The notes under the pieces: generated by a model
What the model saw: only the letters and a program-made list of their open reading frames with translations
What the model was told of the DNA's origin: nothing
Databases searched by the model: none
Position numbers and translations under genes: made by a program
Part shown: positions 8,374 to 18,020 of the stretch, one piece after another
Layout of the letters: each line of letters starts with the position of its first letter
How positions within the stretch are numbered: position 1 is the stretch's first letter
DNA from: an uncultured beta proteobacterium
GTDB lineage: Bacteria; Pseudomonadota; Gammaproteobacteria; Burkholderiales; Burkholderiaceae_B
Length of the DNA: 61,250 nt
Assembly (NCBI GenBank): GCA_903894155.1
Contig: CAITPF010000125.1
Location: 1 to 61,250 of the forward strand
Direction of reading: 5' to 3'

Positions 8374-9189
8374 TCAGAAGAAAGCCTGATAAGCCTTGGT
8401 CGCCATGTACAGGGAAAGGCCGAACAACAGGAAAGCGAAGACGCGCTTGAGCGCCTTGACCGGCAGGTGATGCGCGACGCGCGCGCCCAGGGGCGCGAAC
8501 AGGACACTGAACACCGCCAGGACGATGAGGGCCGGCCAGTAGATGTAGCCGATCATTTCCGGGGGCAGGCCGGCCTTGTCCCACCCTGACCATACATATC
8601 CCAGCGTATTGGCCAGCGCGATCGGGAATCCGAGCGCGGCAGAGGTGCCGACCGCCTGATGCAACGCCACGTTGCACCAGACCATGAAGGGCACCGACAC
8701 AAACCCGCCGCCCGCGCCAACCAGCCCCGAAATAAAGCCGATGCCGGCGCCGGCCGCGCCCGACCCGATCGGGCCCGGCATCAGGCGCGAGGGCTTGGGC
8801 TTCTTATCGAGGAACATCTGCAGTGCGGAATAGGCCACGAAGACGGCAAAGAACAGCGCCAGCCAGCCGGTCTTGAGCGCGGCAAAGACCGCGCCGCCCG
8901 CCAGCAACCCGCCGATGACAATGCCCGGAGTCAGGCGCCACACCAGATCCCAGCGCACGGCGCCGCGCTTCTGGTGCGCGCGCACGCTCGAGACCGAGGT
9001 GAACAGGATCGACGCCATCGACGTGGCGATGGCTGCGTGCACGACCAGTGCGGGCTCGACACCCTTCCAGGTGAACAGTAGCGTGAGGAACGGCACCAGG
9101 ATCATGCCCCCGCCAATACCGAGCAGGCCCGCAGCAAACCCGGTGACGCATCCCAGGACTGCAAGGGCAACGAAGAACAATGGATCCAT
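8374..9189 (-). CDS. TauE/SafE family sulfite/organosulfonate exporter-like membrane protein
   Basis: The predicted 271-residue protein is strongly hydrophobic with about eight membrane segments. It has the duplicated glycine-rich signature of the family: GLLGIGGGMILVPFL near the start and GLVGAGGGFVSVPFM in the middle. Family members are thought to export sulfite, sulfoacetate or related anions, but no substrate is evident here. I start at the ATG giving MDPLFFVAL; a GTG three codons upstream is possible. It lies about 190 bases upstream of the YbdK-like gene on the same strand. Confidence 0.9.
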   Translation of the reverse strand: MDPLFFVALAVLGCVTGFAAGLLGIGGGMILVPFLTLLFTWKGVEPALVVHAAIATSMASILFTSVSSVRAHQKRGAVRWDLVWRLTPGIVIGGLLAGGAVFAALKTGWLALFFAVFVAYSALQMFLDKKPKPSRLMPGPIGSGAAGAGIGFISGLVGAGGGFVSVPFMVWCNVALHQAVGTSAALGFPIALANTLGYVWSGWDKAGLPPEMIGYIYWPALIVLAVFSVLFAPLGARVAHHLPVKALKRVFAFLLFGLSLYMATKAYQAFF

Positions 9190-9304
9190 GACTGACACCG
9201 GCCTCGACCGCGAAAATGACGGTCAGTATACTTAACGCATTCCCACACGACGCCAAGGGGCAGCCATGGCCCCGCGTCGCGCCATCAACCAAGACGGCAG
9301 CAGC

Positions 9305-10291
9305 ATGAACTCTCTCGACACTGAAGTCCTGACCCTTGCGCGACAGTGGGTCAGTGAAGGGCACACGGTCCACCTCGCCACCGTCATCAAGACCTGGGGC
9401 TCGGCACCGCGTCAGGCCGGGGCCATGCTCGCCGTGCGGCAGGACGGACGCGTGATCGGATCTGTCTCGGGGGGGTGCATCGAGGACGACCTGATCGCTC
9501 AGGCGCGCGAGGGGCGTCTGCCCGCCACCCCGCAGTTCGTGACTTACGGCGTTTCACAGGAGGAGGCCGCCCGTTTTGGCCTGCCCTGCGGCGGGACGCT
9601 CAGGCTCATCCTCGAGCCGCTGTCGCTGCCTGGCTGGCTTGACCGTGTTGTAGAGGCCACTGCGGCGCAGGAGCTCATCGGTCGCTGGCTCGATCTCAGG
9701 ACAGGGGTCTCGACCCTTGGAAAGGCGCACCCGGGCGAGACGCCAGCCCTCAGCGACCAGCAGTGCCACTTTGTCTACGGGCCGCACTGGCGGCTGCTCA
9801 TCATTGGCGCAAACCAGACGGCACGCGCGCTTGCGCAGATCGCGACCATGCTGGAATTCCAGGTGATCGTGTGCGATCCCCGGGAGGAGTTCACAGCCGA
9901 CCTGTCCATGCCAGGCGTGGGGTTTCAACCGGGAATGCCAGATGACGCCGTCGGGGAAATCCACACCGACCAGCGGACCGCGATCGTCGCCCTGACCCAC
10001 GACCCCAAGCTCGATGACATGGCGCTGCTTGAAGCGCTGAAATCCAGCGCGTTCTACGTCGGCGCGCTGGGATCCGCACGCAATCAGTCCAAGCGACGCG
10101 AACGCCTGAAGATGTTCGATCTGACCGAAGAGGAAATCGCCCGCCTGCGCGGGCCGGTGGGCCTGGCGATCGGCAGCCGCACGCCAGCGGAAATCGCGGT
10201 CGCCGTCGCAGCCGAGCTTGTGGCGGTGCGCCGAAAATTCGAGGATGAGCGGGTGGGCGGCGTCACGGGAAAACCGGCGCGCGAGGATTAA
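9305..10291 (+). CDS. XdhC family molybdoenzyme maturation protein
   Basis: XdhC/CoxF-type proteins bind molybdenum cofactor and help its sulfuration and insertion into xanthine-dehydrogenase-type enzymes. The 328-residue protein has the N-terminal XdhC/CoxI segment (RQAGAMLAVRQDGRVIGSVSGGCIEDD) and a C-terminal Rossmann part (LLIIGANQTARALAQIA, VIVCDPREEF, YVGALGSARNQSKRRERL). No xanthine dehydrogenase subunits lie beside it. The ATG giving MNSLDTEVLTLARQW is preferred over the ATG at 9266. Confidence 0.9.
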   Translation: MNSLDTEVLTLARQWVSEGHTVHLATVIKTWGSAPRQAGAMLAVRQDGRVIGSVSGGCIEDDLIAQAREGRLPATPQFVTYGVSQEEAARFGLPCGGTLRLILEPLSLPGWLDRVVEATAAQELIGRWLDLRTGVSTLGKAHPGETPALSDQQCHFVYGPHWRLLIIGANQTARALAQIATMLEFQVIVCDPREEFTADLSMPGVGFQPGMPDDAVGEIHTDQRTAIVALTHDPKLDDMALLEALKSSAFYVGALGSARNQSKRRERLKMFDLTEEEIARLRGPVGLAIGSRTPAEIAVAVAAELVAVRRKFEDERVGGVTGKPARED

Positions 10292-10308
10292 ACGCCTCGC
10301 CGCCTGGG

Positions 10309-10992
10309 TTATGTCGTGCGCTTGCGCGACTCGATGCCCAATTGCTTGAGCTTTCGATAAAGGTGCGTGCGCTCGAGGCCGGTCTTTTCGGACACGCGCG
10401 TCATGCTGTTGTTCTCGCGGCCCAGGTGATATTCGAAATACACCCGCTCGAACTCGTCACGCGCTTCGCGCAGCGGCTGATCCAGCGAAATATTCCCCAG
10501 GAGTCCCTGATCCGCCGCGGGAGCCGACACGACGCCGACGAAATCCGGCTCAACAACAGCCACCGGATCTGACACGGGCGCCAGCGCCGCGGGCATCGCC
10601 GCGACCGCAGGCCGCGCGACCGGGGCGCGTGCACGGGCAAGCCCGGCGGCAATCGTCTTGAGCAACCGCTGGAGCGTGATGGGCTTTTCAAGGAAATCGA
10701 TTGCGCCGATGCGCGTGGCCTCGACAGCGGTGTCAATGGTGGCGTGGCCGCTCATCATGATCACCGGCATATCCAGAAGGCCCTGCGAGCCCCACTCCTT
10801 GAGAAGCGTCACGCCATCGGTATCGGGCATCCAGATGTCGAGCAGCACCAGATCGGGCCGTCCGCGTAAGCGGGCAGCCCGGGCCTGCGCCGCGTTTTCG
10901 GCTAGCTCGACCGTGTGTCCTTCATCGTAGAGGATCTCGGAAAGCAACTCGCGAATTCCGATCTCATCGTCGACCACCAAAATCCTGGCCAT
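10309..10992 (-). CDS. ntrX: NtrX-like response regulator lacking the AAA+ domain
   Basis: This 227-residue regulator is the partner of the NtrY-like kinase immediately upstream. The receiver domain (about 1-120) is complete: the acidic VVDDE pocket, the phospho-acceptor aspartate in LLDIWMPDTDG, the serine in IMMSGHA and the lysine in FLEKPI. An Ala/Val/Pro-rich linker follows, then a Fis-type helix-turn-helix (GRENNSMTRVSEKTGLERTHLYRKLKQLGIESRKR). The central sigma-54-interacting AAA+ ATPase of canonical NtrX is absent, with no GESGTGKE or GAFTGA motif. An AGAGGTTT ribosome site sits just before the ATG. Confidence 0.9.
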   Translation of the reverse strand: MARILVVDDEIGIRELLSEILYDEGHTVELAENAAQARAARLRGRPDLVLLDIWMPDTDGVTLLKEWGSQGLLDMPVIMMSGHATIDTAVEATRIGAIDFLEKPITLQRLLKTIAAGLARARAPVARPAVAAMPAALAPVSDPVAVVEPDFVGVVSAPAADQGLLGNISLDQPLREARDEFERVYFEYHLGRENNSMTRVSEKTGLERTHLYRKLKQLGIESRKRTT

Positions 10993-11003
10993 AAACCTCT
11001 CAC

Positions 11004-13313
11004 TCAATGCACAGGTGCATTATCGTTGTCTTGCGTCTCGCCGTCCACCGGCACAGAGAGACGCGTGAAAAGAATCGAAATACGGGCGCCGCCATTGCGG
11101 CGATTCGACAAGTCGATTCTCGCATCGTGCTCCTCGATGATCTTGCGCACTATCGCCAATCCCAGGCCCGTGCCGTGGGCTTTCGTCGTCACGTAGGGCT
11201 CGAAGGCCCGCTGCAACACCTGCAGCGAGAACCCCGGCCCGTTGTCGGACACGGTCAGGCGAACTGCAGCGTGCTCGTCGGCATCCGCTGCCGAGGCGCC
11301 GGTCGCCTGTGTCGTGACATCGATCACGCCGCCATCGCCCGCTTCGCCAAGCGCATCCCGGGCATTGGCCAGCAGATTATGGATCACCTGCCGCAATTGG
11401 GTCGGATCCCCGATTATGCACGGCAACCCGGGGGCAAGCGAGACATCAAGCTGCCACGCATGCCCTGTCTCACGCGATCCGTCGCCGCCCGAATTCCAGC
11501 CGTACAGCGTCAGGACATCGCCGACGAGTTCGTTGAGATCGACCACCTCCATGGCCGACGGCGGCTTGCGGGCATATTCCCGGAAGTCATCCACCATGTG
11601 CTTGAGCGAATTGACCTGATTGACGATGGTCGTCGTCGCTCGCGCCAGCAATTGCGCGTCGGGCCCATCGAGCTTGTTCGCGAGTTTCATCGACAGCCGC
11701 TCGGCCGAGAGCTGGATCGGGGTGAGCGGATTCTTGATTTCGTGTGCGAGGCGACGAGCGACTTCCGCCCAGGCCACGCTGCGGTTGGCCGAGATCACCT
11801 CGGTGATATCGTCAAACACCACCATGAACCCGTTTCCGCGCCCATCGACCCGCATATTGGTTCCCCGGGCAAGCAGGGTCAGGGTGTGGGCGGGGCCATC
11901 CGGCCCCTCGTGCCTGAGCACGATCTCAAACTGCTCCTGCCAGTGCATGCGCTCGGATCCCACCGCCGCGTGCTCGGAAAACGCCTGGCGGATGATGCGG
12001 GAGAACTCGAGCAATCCCTCGACGGTTTCCAGCGGGCGGCCCGGGACGGCACGCAAATCGGCACCGAGAATCGTTTGCGCGCCTTCGTTGAAGGTCGTGA
12101 TCCTGAAGTGCTCGTCAAACACCAGCACACCGGCCGAGAGATTCGACAGCACGGATTCCAGATAGACGTTGGAGCGTTCGAGCTGCTGGCGATTGGATTC
12201 CACCAGGCGACGCGCCTCGTCGAGCTGCCGGGTCATGGCGTTGAACGAGCGCGTGAGCTGCCCGACCTCATCCTGCCCGAGCGCCTCGGGGAGCGGGCGG
12301 TAATCGCCCACGCTCACCGCGTGCGTGCCCGCCGCCAGAGTGAGCAGCGGGCTGACCAGCCGCCGGGACAGATAAAGCCCCACGGCGATTGCGGCGAACA
12401 CCGCGAGCAGCCAAGCCAGCGTCAGCGTGACACCAAACAGGTTGCGCAGACTACGGCGAGAGAGGGCAAGCTCCTGGTAATCGTTGTAGCCCGCCTGGAC
12501 TTCGCTGGCGTTGCGGGCGAATTTTTCAGGCACCGGCAGCAATACCTGCAACCAGCGCAGGTCGGACGTTACGCCCAGCGTCGCATCGGCGCGATCGGAG
12601 CCGCGCAGCGGCACAATCACGCGCAACTGCATCTCGGCCTCTTTTGGCCCTGCGGTCACCTCCTCGCTCTCGACCACCGCAGAGTACCCCCGCATAATGC
12701 GCAACTGGTTCATGACCGAGGGGGGAGGCACCCGGGGCAACAGCGCACCCAGTTTGTCGGTCGAGAACGCGATGATTCGCCCGCTGCCGGTGAACACCAT
12801 GACGTCACCCAACCCGTTGGCCTCGCGCAGCCGGGTCAGGACGGCCACCATGTCCCCGTCGGGAGAGTTGTTGAGCTCGGGCGAGATCGCGCGCGCGCGC
12901 GCATCGAGCTCGGCCAGTTGGGATTCCAGCGCGGCGCGCCCAAGCGCCAGGCCCGACTCCAGTGCGGTGTCGACGCGAACGTTGAACCATGACTCGATCG
13001 AACGCGACATGAACTGCACCGAGAGGGTGTAGATCAACGCACCCGGAAGCACGCCGATCAGGGCGAACGCCAAAGCGAAGCGCGCGGTCAGCCGTGCACC
13101 GAATTTGCCGCGGCGAAGCTGCGCGATCAGCCGCACGGTCAGCGCGACCACCCAGATGAACAGCGCCAGCGCCAGCGCCGCATTCATCCAGAGCAGCAGG
13201 CTCTGGTATTGCGCAACGCGCGACGCATTGCCGGTCGACCAGGCCAGCAGGCCGAAAACGCCGATGCCGCAAAGGATCCCCAGGACGAGAATCAGGCGCA
13301 GGAACAGATTCAT
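11004..13313 (-). CDS. ntrY: NtrY-like membrane sensor histidine kinase
   Basis: The 769-residue kinase has two N-terminal membrane segments (about 1-30 and 35-60), a further one near residue 88, and a periplasmic region. A fourth segment near residue 290 precedes a HAMP domain. PAS and HisKA domains follow, with the phospho-histidine in ARRLAHEIKNPLTPIQ, and then an ATPase domain (HNLLANARDAL, SDNGPGFS, HGTGLGLAIVRKI). NtrYX systems sense redox or nitrogen conditions in other proteobacteria. Its start is coupled to the DUF4390 gene and its end lies 11 bases from ntrX. Confidence 0.95.
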   Translation of the reverse strand: MNLFLRLILVLGILCGIGVFGLLAWSTGNASRVAQYQSLLLWMNAALALALFIWVVALTVRLIAQLRRGKFGARLTARFALAFALIGVLPGALIYTLSVQFMSRSIESWFNVRVDTALESGLALGRAALESQLAELDARARAISPELNNSPDGDMVAVLTRLREANGLGDVMVFTGSGRIIAFSTDKLGALLPRVPPPSVMNQLRIMRGYSAVVESEEVTAGPKEAEMQLRVIVPLRGSDRADATLGVTSDLRWLQVLLPVPEKFARNASEVQAGYNDYQELALSRRSLRNLFGVTLTLAWLLAVFAAIAVGLYLSRRLVSPLLTLAAGTHAVSVGDYRPLPEALGQDEVGQLTRSFNAMTRQLDEARRLVESNRQQLERSNVYLESVLSNLSAGVLVFDEHFRITTFNEGAQTILGADLRAVPGRPLETVEGLLEFSRIIRQAFSEHAAVGSERMHWQEQFEIVLRHEGPDGPAHTLTLLARGTNMRVDGRGNGFMVVFDDITEVISANRSVAWAEVARRLAHEIKNPLTPIQLSAERLSMKLANKLDGPDAQLLARATTTIVNQVNSLKHMVDDFREYARKPPSAMEVVDLNELVGDVLTLYGWNSGGDGSRETGHAWQLDVSLAPGLPCIIGDPTQLRQVIHNLLANARDALGEAGDGGVIDVTTQATGASAADADEHAAVRLTVSDNGPGFSLQVLQRAFEPYVTTKAHGTGLGLAIVRKIIEEHDARIDLSNRRNGGARISILFTRLSVPVDGETQDNDNAPVH

Positions 13314-13909
13314 TTGGAGGGATCCGCCTGCTGAATCGAAAAGTCGAACGAGCGCCAGGGGCTTGCGAGCGACCAGGCACCCCGGTTGAGGGCATCGACC
13401 TGAAGCGGACGCGCGAGTTGCGAGGAGTCGAGCCGCAGGCGAATGCGCCCGTCATAGCGCGTGCCCGACTCGAAACGATCCACCGGCGCGACAGGCCAGC
13501 CGCGCACCTGGCGCAGGACACCGACCGCCTCGTCGATGGACCCGACCGGCAAGTAAAGATCGCCCGTTGCAACGCGCCACTGCCGTGTCAGGGTGTTGTA
13601 GCTCAGCCTGCGGGTGAGCGTGGATTCAACCACCACCCGGTCACGCCACCACCAGCGCGGCGAGGTGATCACCAGGTCGACCGCAAAGGACAGTGAGACA
13701 CCGCGCTCGACCGCATCGAGCATGGCGCGAGACAGGTCGAGGCTGAAATCGACATCCATCGTCAGCTCGCCCTCCGAGATCAGCGGATCGATGCGCACAA
13801 CCTGCGCTTCGGCTGATCGTGCAGACAACGGCATCAGGGCCAACAGCACGGCAAGCGCGACCACCAGGAATCGGGATGAGGCGACGCGCCAACCGTACAG
13901 GCCGTTCAT
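13310..13909 (-). CDS. DUF4390 family exported protein
   Basis: This 199-residue protein has a signal peptide (VVALAVLLALMPLSARSAEA) followed by a beta-rich region with VESTLTRRLSYNTLTRQWRVATG and a C-terminal RSFDFSIQ strand. The function of DUF4390 is not known. It nearly always sits between rsmB and ntrY in beta-proteobacteria, as here. Its ATG overlaps the rsmB stop, and its own stop overlaps the ntrY start. A periplasmic role connected with NtrY sensing is an inference from this coupling only. Confidence 0.88.
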   Translation of the reverse strand: MNGLYGWRVASSRFLVVALAVLLALMPLSARSAEAQVVRIDPLISEGELTMDVDFSLDLSRAMLDAVERGVSLSFAVDLVITSPRWWWRDRVVVESTLTRRLSYNTLTRQWRVATGDLYLPVGSIDEAVGVLRQVRGWPVAPVDRFESGTRYDGRIRLRLDSSQLARPLQVDALNRGAWSLASPWRSFDFSIQQADPSK

Positions 13910-15246
13910 GCAGGCGCCGCCTCCGCGGCGGGCCGCGAAAAGAGTGCATAGAAAAAACCGTCGTGGCCCGCTGGGTCGTCCGGCCCTGGCGCGCACGGGA
14001 GCAACTGACCGGGCGCTGCCAGGCGCACCGCCTCGCGATGCCGCGAAAGAAACCACTTCGCCTGCATCTCGCCCTCCTCGGGAAAAATCGAACATGTCAC
14101 AAGCAACAGTTTGCCACCAGGCGCGACAACACTCCAGAGCGCATCGAGAATCTGTCGCTGCAGACGCACGGTATGCCCGATATCCCCGGGCTTGCGCAGC
14201 CAGCGGATATCGGGATGGCGCCTGACGATGCCGGAGGCCGTGCACGGCACATCGGCAAGGACCGCATCGAACGCACGGCCGTCCCACCAGGCATGGGGCC
14301 GGGCCGCATCGGCCGACACCAGGCGCACATTCTTGTGCATCAGCCCGAGGCGGGCGAGATTCTGACCCACGCGGTCAAGTCGCTGCGCATCGACGTCCAG
14401 CGCGGTGAGCTCGATATCCGCCAGCTCCAGCAAATGCGCGGCCTTGCCACCCGGAGCCGCGCACGCGTCGAGCACGCGCATGCCGGGCTTCGGATCGAGC
14501 AGGGGAGCCGCGAGTTGCGCGCCGGCATCCTGCACCGACCACCACCCCTGCGCATAGCCCGGCAACGACGCAATGGGACGGGGATCGAGCACGACCAGAC
14601 CAGCCTCGCCGGACGCCGCGCTCGCCAGCCCGGCATCGGCGAACGCCTGCATGACCAATTCACGCGTCGCACACCTCGGATTGATCCGCAACGTCAGGGG
14701 CGGATGCGCGTTGTCGACCTGGAGCAGTTGCTCCCATTGCCCGGGATAATCCCGGCGCAATGCGTCGACCCACCAGGCCGGGTGGTTGTAGCGCGCCGCG
14801 TCGTCGCCGGCGATGCGGGCGAGCAAGGTGTCGCGCTCGCGCTGAAATCGCCGCAAGACCGCGTTCACGAGCCCCTTGAAGGGCAGCAGCGAACGCTCGG
14901 ACTGGGCGGCGCTCACGCTCTGGTCCACCAGCGTATGGGCACTGTAGGACGGCGCATCCGCATCGCGCTCCTCGCCCTGCATCGCGACATCGAGCAGGCA
15001 AAGCGAAAGGCCAAGCAACCCAAGCAACACGGGGTTGGACGGCGCGCGCTCGACCAGCAAGGCACGCAGCGCACTTGCGTAGCCCCAATGCCGCATGGCG
15101 TAGAACGCCAGGGCCTGCGCGCCGGGCCGGACGTCAGGGCGCTGTCGGGCCAGCGCGTCGGTCAGCGAGCGACCCGATTCGACCTCCCCGAGGGCATTCG
15201 CGGCGGCAAGCAGGGTGTGCGATAGGGCGAAGGCAGGCTGTGTCAT
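13906..15246 (-). CDS. rsmB: 16S rRNA (cytosine-967-C5)-methyltransferase
   Basis: The 446-residue protein has the NusB-like RNA-binding domain at its N terminus (about 1-150) and a SAM methyltransferase domain. The latter shows VLDACAAPGGKAAHLLEL, the DVPCTASGIVRRHPDIRW motif IV with its cysteine, and a second catalytic cysteine in LLLVTCSIFPEEGE. It methylates C967 of 16S rRNA. The ATG giving MTQPAFALSH is preferred, consistent with homologues; upstream codons are non-family. It is the first gene of a four-gene minus-strand run that ends with ntrX. Confidence 0.96.
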   Translation of the reverse strand: MTQPAFALSHTLLAAANALGEVESGRSLTDALARQRPDVRPGAQALAFYAMRHWGYASALRALLVERAPSNPVLLGLLGLSLCLLDVAMQGEERDADAPSYSAHTLVDQSVSAAQSERSLLPFKGLVNAVLRRFQRERDTLLARIAGDDAARYNHPAWWVDALRRDYPGQWEQLLQVDNAHPPLTLRINPRCATRELVMQAFADAGLASAASGEAGLVVLDPRPIASLPGYAQGWWSVQDAGAQLAAPLLDPKPGMRVLDACAAPGGKAAHLLELADIELTALDVDAQRLDRVGQNLARLGLMHKNVRLVSADAARPHAWWDGRAFDAVLADVPCTASGIVRRHPDIRWLRKPGDIGHTVRLQRQILDALWSVVAPGGKLLLVTCSIFPEEGEMQAKWFLSRHREAVRLAAPGQLLPCAPGPDDPAGHDGFFYALFSRPAAEAAPA

Positions 15247-15383
15247 GGCGGGATTGTAGGGGCATTGCGCGCTGAACGGCCCTGCGCGCCCTGCAGTGAC
15301 AACCCGGGAACCCGCACGCAACAAGGTAAACTGGGGCCCTTCATTCGTTCTTGCGCGGGCACTTTTGCCGCGAGGTCACCTCC

Positions 15384-16700
15384 ATGTCATCCCCAAAAGT
15401 CGGATTTGTCAGCCTGGGCTGCCCCAAGGCGCTGGTCGATTCCGAACGCATCCTCACGCAACTGCGCACCGAGGGCTACCAGATCGTGCCCGACTATGAT
15501 CAGGCGGATGTCGTCGTGGTCAATACCTGCGGCTTCATCGACAGCGCCAAGGCCGAGTCGCTCGAAGCCATTGGCGAAGCGCTGGCCGAGAACGGCCGCG
15601 TCATCGTCACGGGATGCATGGGCGGCGACGAAAAAGCGATTCGCGCGGTGCACCCAAGCGTGCTCGCCGTCACCGGCCCGCAGCAGTACGAGCAGGTCGT
15701 GCGCGCCGTGCACGAGGCCGCCCCGCCCTCCCTGACCCACGATCCGTTCACCGACCTGGTGCCACCACAGGGCGTGAAGCTCACCCCCAGGCACTACGCC
15801 TACCTGAAGATTTCCGAAGGCTGCAACCACCGCTGCAGCTTCTGCATTATTCCCTCGCTGCGTGGCGATCTCGTCAGCAGGCCAGTGGGCGATGTGCTGG
15901 ACGAGGCCGCCCGCCTCGTGACGGCCGGCGTGCGCGAGCTGCTCGTGATTTCCCAGGACACGAGCGCCTACGGCGTCGACGTCAAGTTCCGCACCGGGTT
16001 TCACCAGGGTCGGCCGATCCGCACCCGCATGACCGAGCTTTGCGAAGCGCTGGCCGAGTATGGCGTCTGGGTGCGCCTGCACTACGTCTACCCGTACCCC
16101 CACGTGGACGAAATCATTCCGATGATGGCAGACGGGCGCATCCTGCCCTACCTCGACATTCCCTTCCAGCATGCCAGCCCGCGCATCCTCAAGTTGATGA
16201 AGCGCCCGGCATTCGAGGAAAAGACGCTCGCGCGCATCCACGCGTGGCGCGCGCAATGCCCGGATCTCACCCTGCGATCGACATTCATCGTCGGATTTCC
16301 GGGCGAGACCGAAAGCGAGTTCCAGTACCTGCTCGACTGGATGACCGAGGCACAGCTCGATCGCGTCGGCTGTTTCCAGTACTCGCCCGTTGAAGGGGCG
16401 TCTGCCAACGCGCTCGAGGGCGCCGTGCCCGACGAAGTCAAGCAGGAGCGCTGGGACCGGTTCATGGCGCACCAGCAAGCCATCTCGACCGCGCGCCTTG
16501 CACGCCGGGTCGACACCGAGATCGACGTGCTGATCGACGAGGTCGATGAGGACGGCGCCATCGGCCGCTCAAGCGCGGATGCCCCGGAAATCGACGGATG
16601 CGTGTATGTCAGCAGCGAGCGCGAGCTCAAGCCTGGCGACATGGTGCGCGTTCGCGTGACCGAATCCGACGAATACGACCTGTGGGGCGATACGTTCTGA
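15384..16700 (+). CDS. rimO: Ribosomal protein uS12 methylthiotransferase
   Basis: RimO is a radical-SAM enzyme that adds a methylthio group to Asp88 of ribosomal protein S12. The 438-residue protein has the N-terminal MTTase domain with cluster cysteines in [20 protein letters not shown] and GCMGG. The radical-SAM triad is CNHRCSFC, and the C terminus is TRAM-like ([18 protein letters not shown]). The ATG giving [12 protein letters not shown] is used. It lies between rsmB (divergent) and fmt (44 bases downstream, same strand). Confidence 0.97.
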   Translation: MSSPKVGFVSLGCPKALVDSERILTQLRTEGYQIVPDYDQADVVVVNTCGFIDSAKAESLEAIGEALAENGRVIVTGCMGGDEKAIRAVHPSVLAVTGPQQYEQVVRAVHEAAPPSLTHDPFTDLVPPQGVKLTPRHYAYLKISEGCNHRCSFCIIPSLRGDLVSRPVGDVLDEAARLVTAGVRELLVISQDTSAYGVDVKFRTGFHQGRPIRTRMTELCEALAEYGVWVRLHYVYPYPHVDEIIPMMADGRILPYLDIPFQHASPRILKLMKRPAFEEKTLARIHAWRAQCPDLTLRSTFIVGFPGETESEFQYLLDWMTEAQLDRVGCFQYSPVEGASANALEGAVPDEVKQERWDRFMAHQQAISTARLARRVDTEIDVLIDEVDEDGAIGRSSADAPEIDGCVYVSSERELKPGDMVRVRVTESDEYDLWGDTF

Positions 16701-16744
16701 ACGTCGCGCGCCCACGCAGACCCACACACCGAGATCCGATCCCG

Positions 16745-17704
16745 ATGCGCGCAGGCTTCGCCGGAACCCCAGAATTCGCACGCCTGGCCCTGCAAGCCAT
16801 GCTGGGCGCGGGGTTTGTCGTCCCCCTCGTGCTGACACAGCCCGATCGCCCGTCAGGTCGCGGGCTCAAGCTCACGCCTGGCCCGGTAAAGCTTCTGGCG
16901 CTTGAGCACGCCATCCCGGTGCTGCAGCCCCGCAGCCTGCGCCTGGACGGCCGCTATCCGGATGACGCGCGGCAAGCGCAGGCAGCGATCGAAGCCGCCG
17001 CCCTGGACGTTCTGGTCGTTGCTGCCTACGGCCTGATCCTGCCCGCCTGGGTGCTCGCGGCCCCGCGGCTCGGCTGCCTCAACATCCACGGCAGCCTCCT
17101 GCCGCGGTGGCGCGGCGCGGCACCGATCCAGCGCGCCATTGAAGCAGGCGACGCCTGCACGGGCATCACCATCATGCAGATGGACGAGGGCCTGGACACG
17201 GGCGACATGCTGCGCGTCGAATCACTGCCGATCGATTCGACCGATACGGCAGCCAGCCTGCACGACAGGCTGGCGGCGCTGGGCTCGGACATGATCGTGC
17301 GGGCACTGAAAGACCTCGAGGTGGCGGGCGGGGCCGGGCAAAGGCTCAAAGGGATCCCGCAACCCATCGAAGGTGTCACGTACGCCGCCAAACTCGACCG
17401 GGCGCAGGCAGCGATCGATCCCGCCTTGCCGGCGCAGCTGCTGGCGCGGCGGATCCGGGCCTTCAATCCCGCACCCGGGGCGACGATCACCCTGCCTGGC
17501 CTGACGGATCCGGTAAAAGTCTGGCAAGCCCTGGCGATCGGGGCACACACGCAGGCGGCGCCCGGCACCGTGCTGCGGGCCTCGCCAGACGGGATCGATA
17601 TCGCGACCGGAGACGGCGTACTGCGGTTGCTGGAGCTTCAGCGCGCGGGCGGCAAACGCCAATCCGCCGATGTGTTCATCCGCGGGTGGTCGCCACCGGG
17701 CTGA
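16745..17704 (+). CDS. fmt: Methionyl-tRNA formyltransferase
   Basis: This enzyme formylates initiator Met-tRNA using 10-formyl-tetrahydrofolate. The 319-residue protein shows [12 protein letters not shown] at the start, the QPDRPSGRG loop, the catalytic [20 protein letters not shown] segment and the later [10 protein letters not shown], followed by the C-terminal OB-like domain (FNPAPGATI). In most relatives fmt follows def directly; here def is about 300 bases away on the other strand with a small membrane protein gene between. Confidence 0.96.
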   Translation: MRAGFAGTPEFARLALQAMLGAGFVVPLVLTQPDRPSGRGLKLTPGPVKLLALEHAIPVLQPRSLRLDGRYPDDARQAQAAIEAAALDVLVVAAYGLILPAWVLAAPRLGCLNIHGSLLPRWRGAAPIQRAIEAGDACTGITIMQMDEGLDTGDMLRVESLPIDSTDTAASLHDRLAALGSDMIVRALKDLEVAGGAGQRLKGIPQPIEGVTYAAKLDRAQAAIDPALPAQLLARRIRAFNPAPGATITLPGLTDPVKVWQALAIGAHTQAAPGTVLRASPDGIDIATGDGVLRLLELQRAGGKRQSADVFIRGWSPPG

Positions 17705-17738
17705 TCGCGCAAGCAAGACCCGCCGCGACCGCCTGGGG

Positions 17739-18020
17739 CTAGTGCGGCGACTCGGCGTGCTTGGTGAAAAGAATGACGCCCGACTGCACCAGCGTGAGCA
17801 CGTTGGCGACCACGATCGGCAATGACCCGATCAGCAGGCCGTAGACCAGCCACAGCGCGACGCCGATCGTGAACAATACGTACATTGCCAGTGAAATCGA
17901 ACGCGTATCGCGGGTACGCACGACCTTAATCGTTTGAGGCAAAAAGGCAGCCGTCGTCAGGAACGCGGCGGCAAAGCCGACCACCTCTTCAGCCGCATAA
18001 CCCGACAGGAAGTCAAGCAC
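17739..18020 (-). CDS. SemiSWEET/PQ-loop family small membrane protein
   Basis: This 93-residue protein has three predicted membrane helices, as expected for a bacterial SemiSWEET, which dimerises to form a sugar channel. The PQ motif is in [18 protein letters not shown], the tryptophan pair region is [12 protein letters not shown], and the conserved asparagine is in [12 protein letters not shown]. It starts with GTG inside the end of def (8-base overlap), so it is probably translated together with def. Substrate is unknown; sugar transport is inferred from family only. Confidence 0.85.
   Translation of the reverse strand: MLDFLSGYAAEEVVGFAAAFLTTAAFLPQTIKVVRTRDTRSISLAMYVLFTIGVALWLVYGLLIGSLPIVVANVLTLVQSGVILFTKHAESPH

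Noticed and set aside
11007..12992. 661-codon open frame opposite ntrY
   Set aside because: Full antisense of a well-recognised kinase, rich in Arg, His and Gly with no motif.
13819..15225. 468-codon open frame opposite rsmB and DUF4390
   Set aside because: Shadow frame; the opposite strand encodes complete motifs of rsmB and coupled starts.
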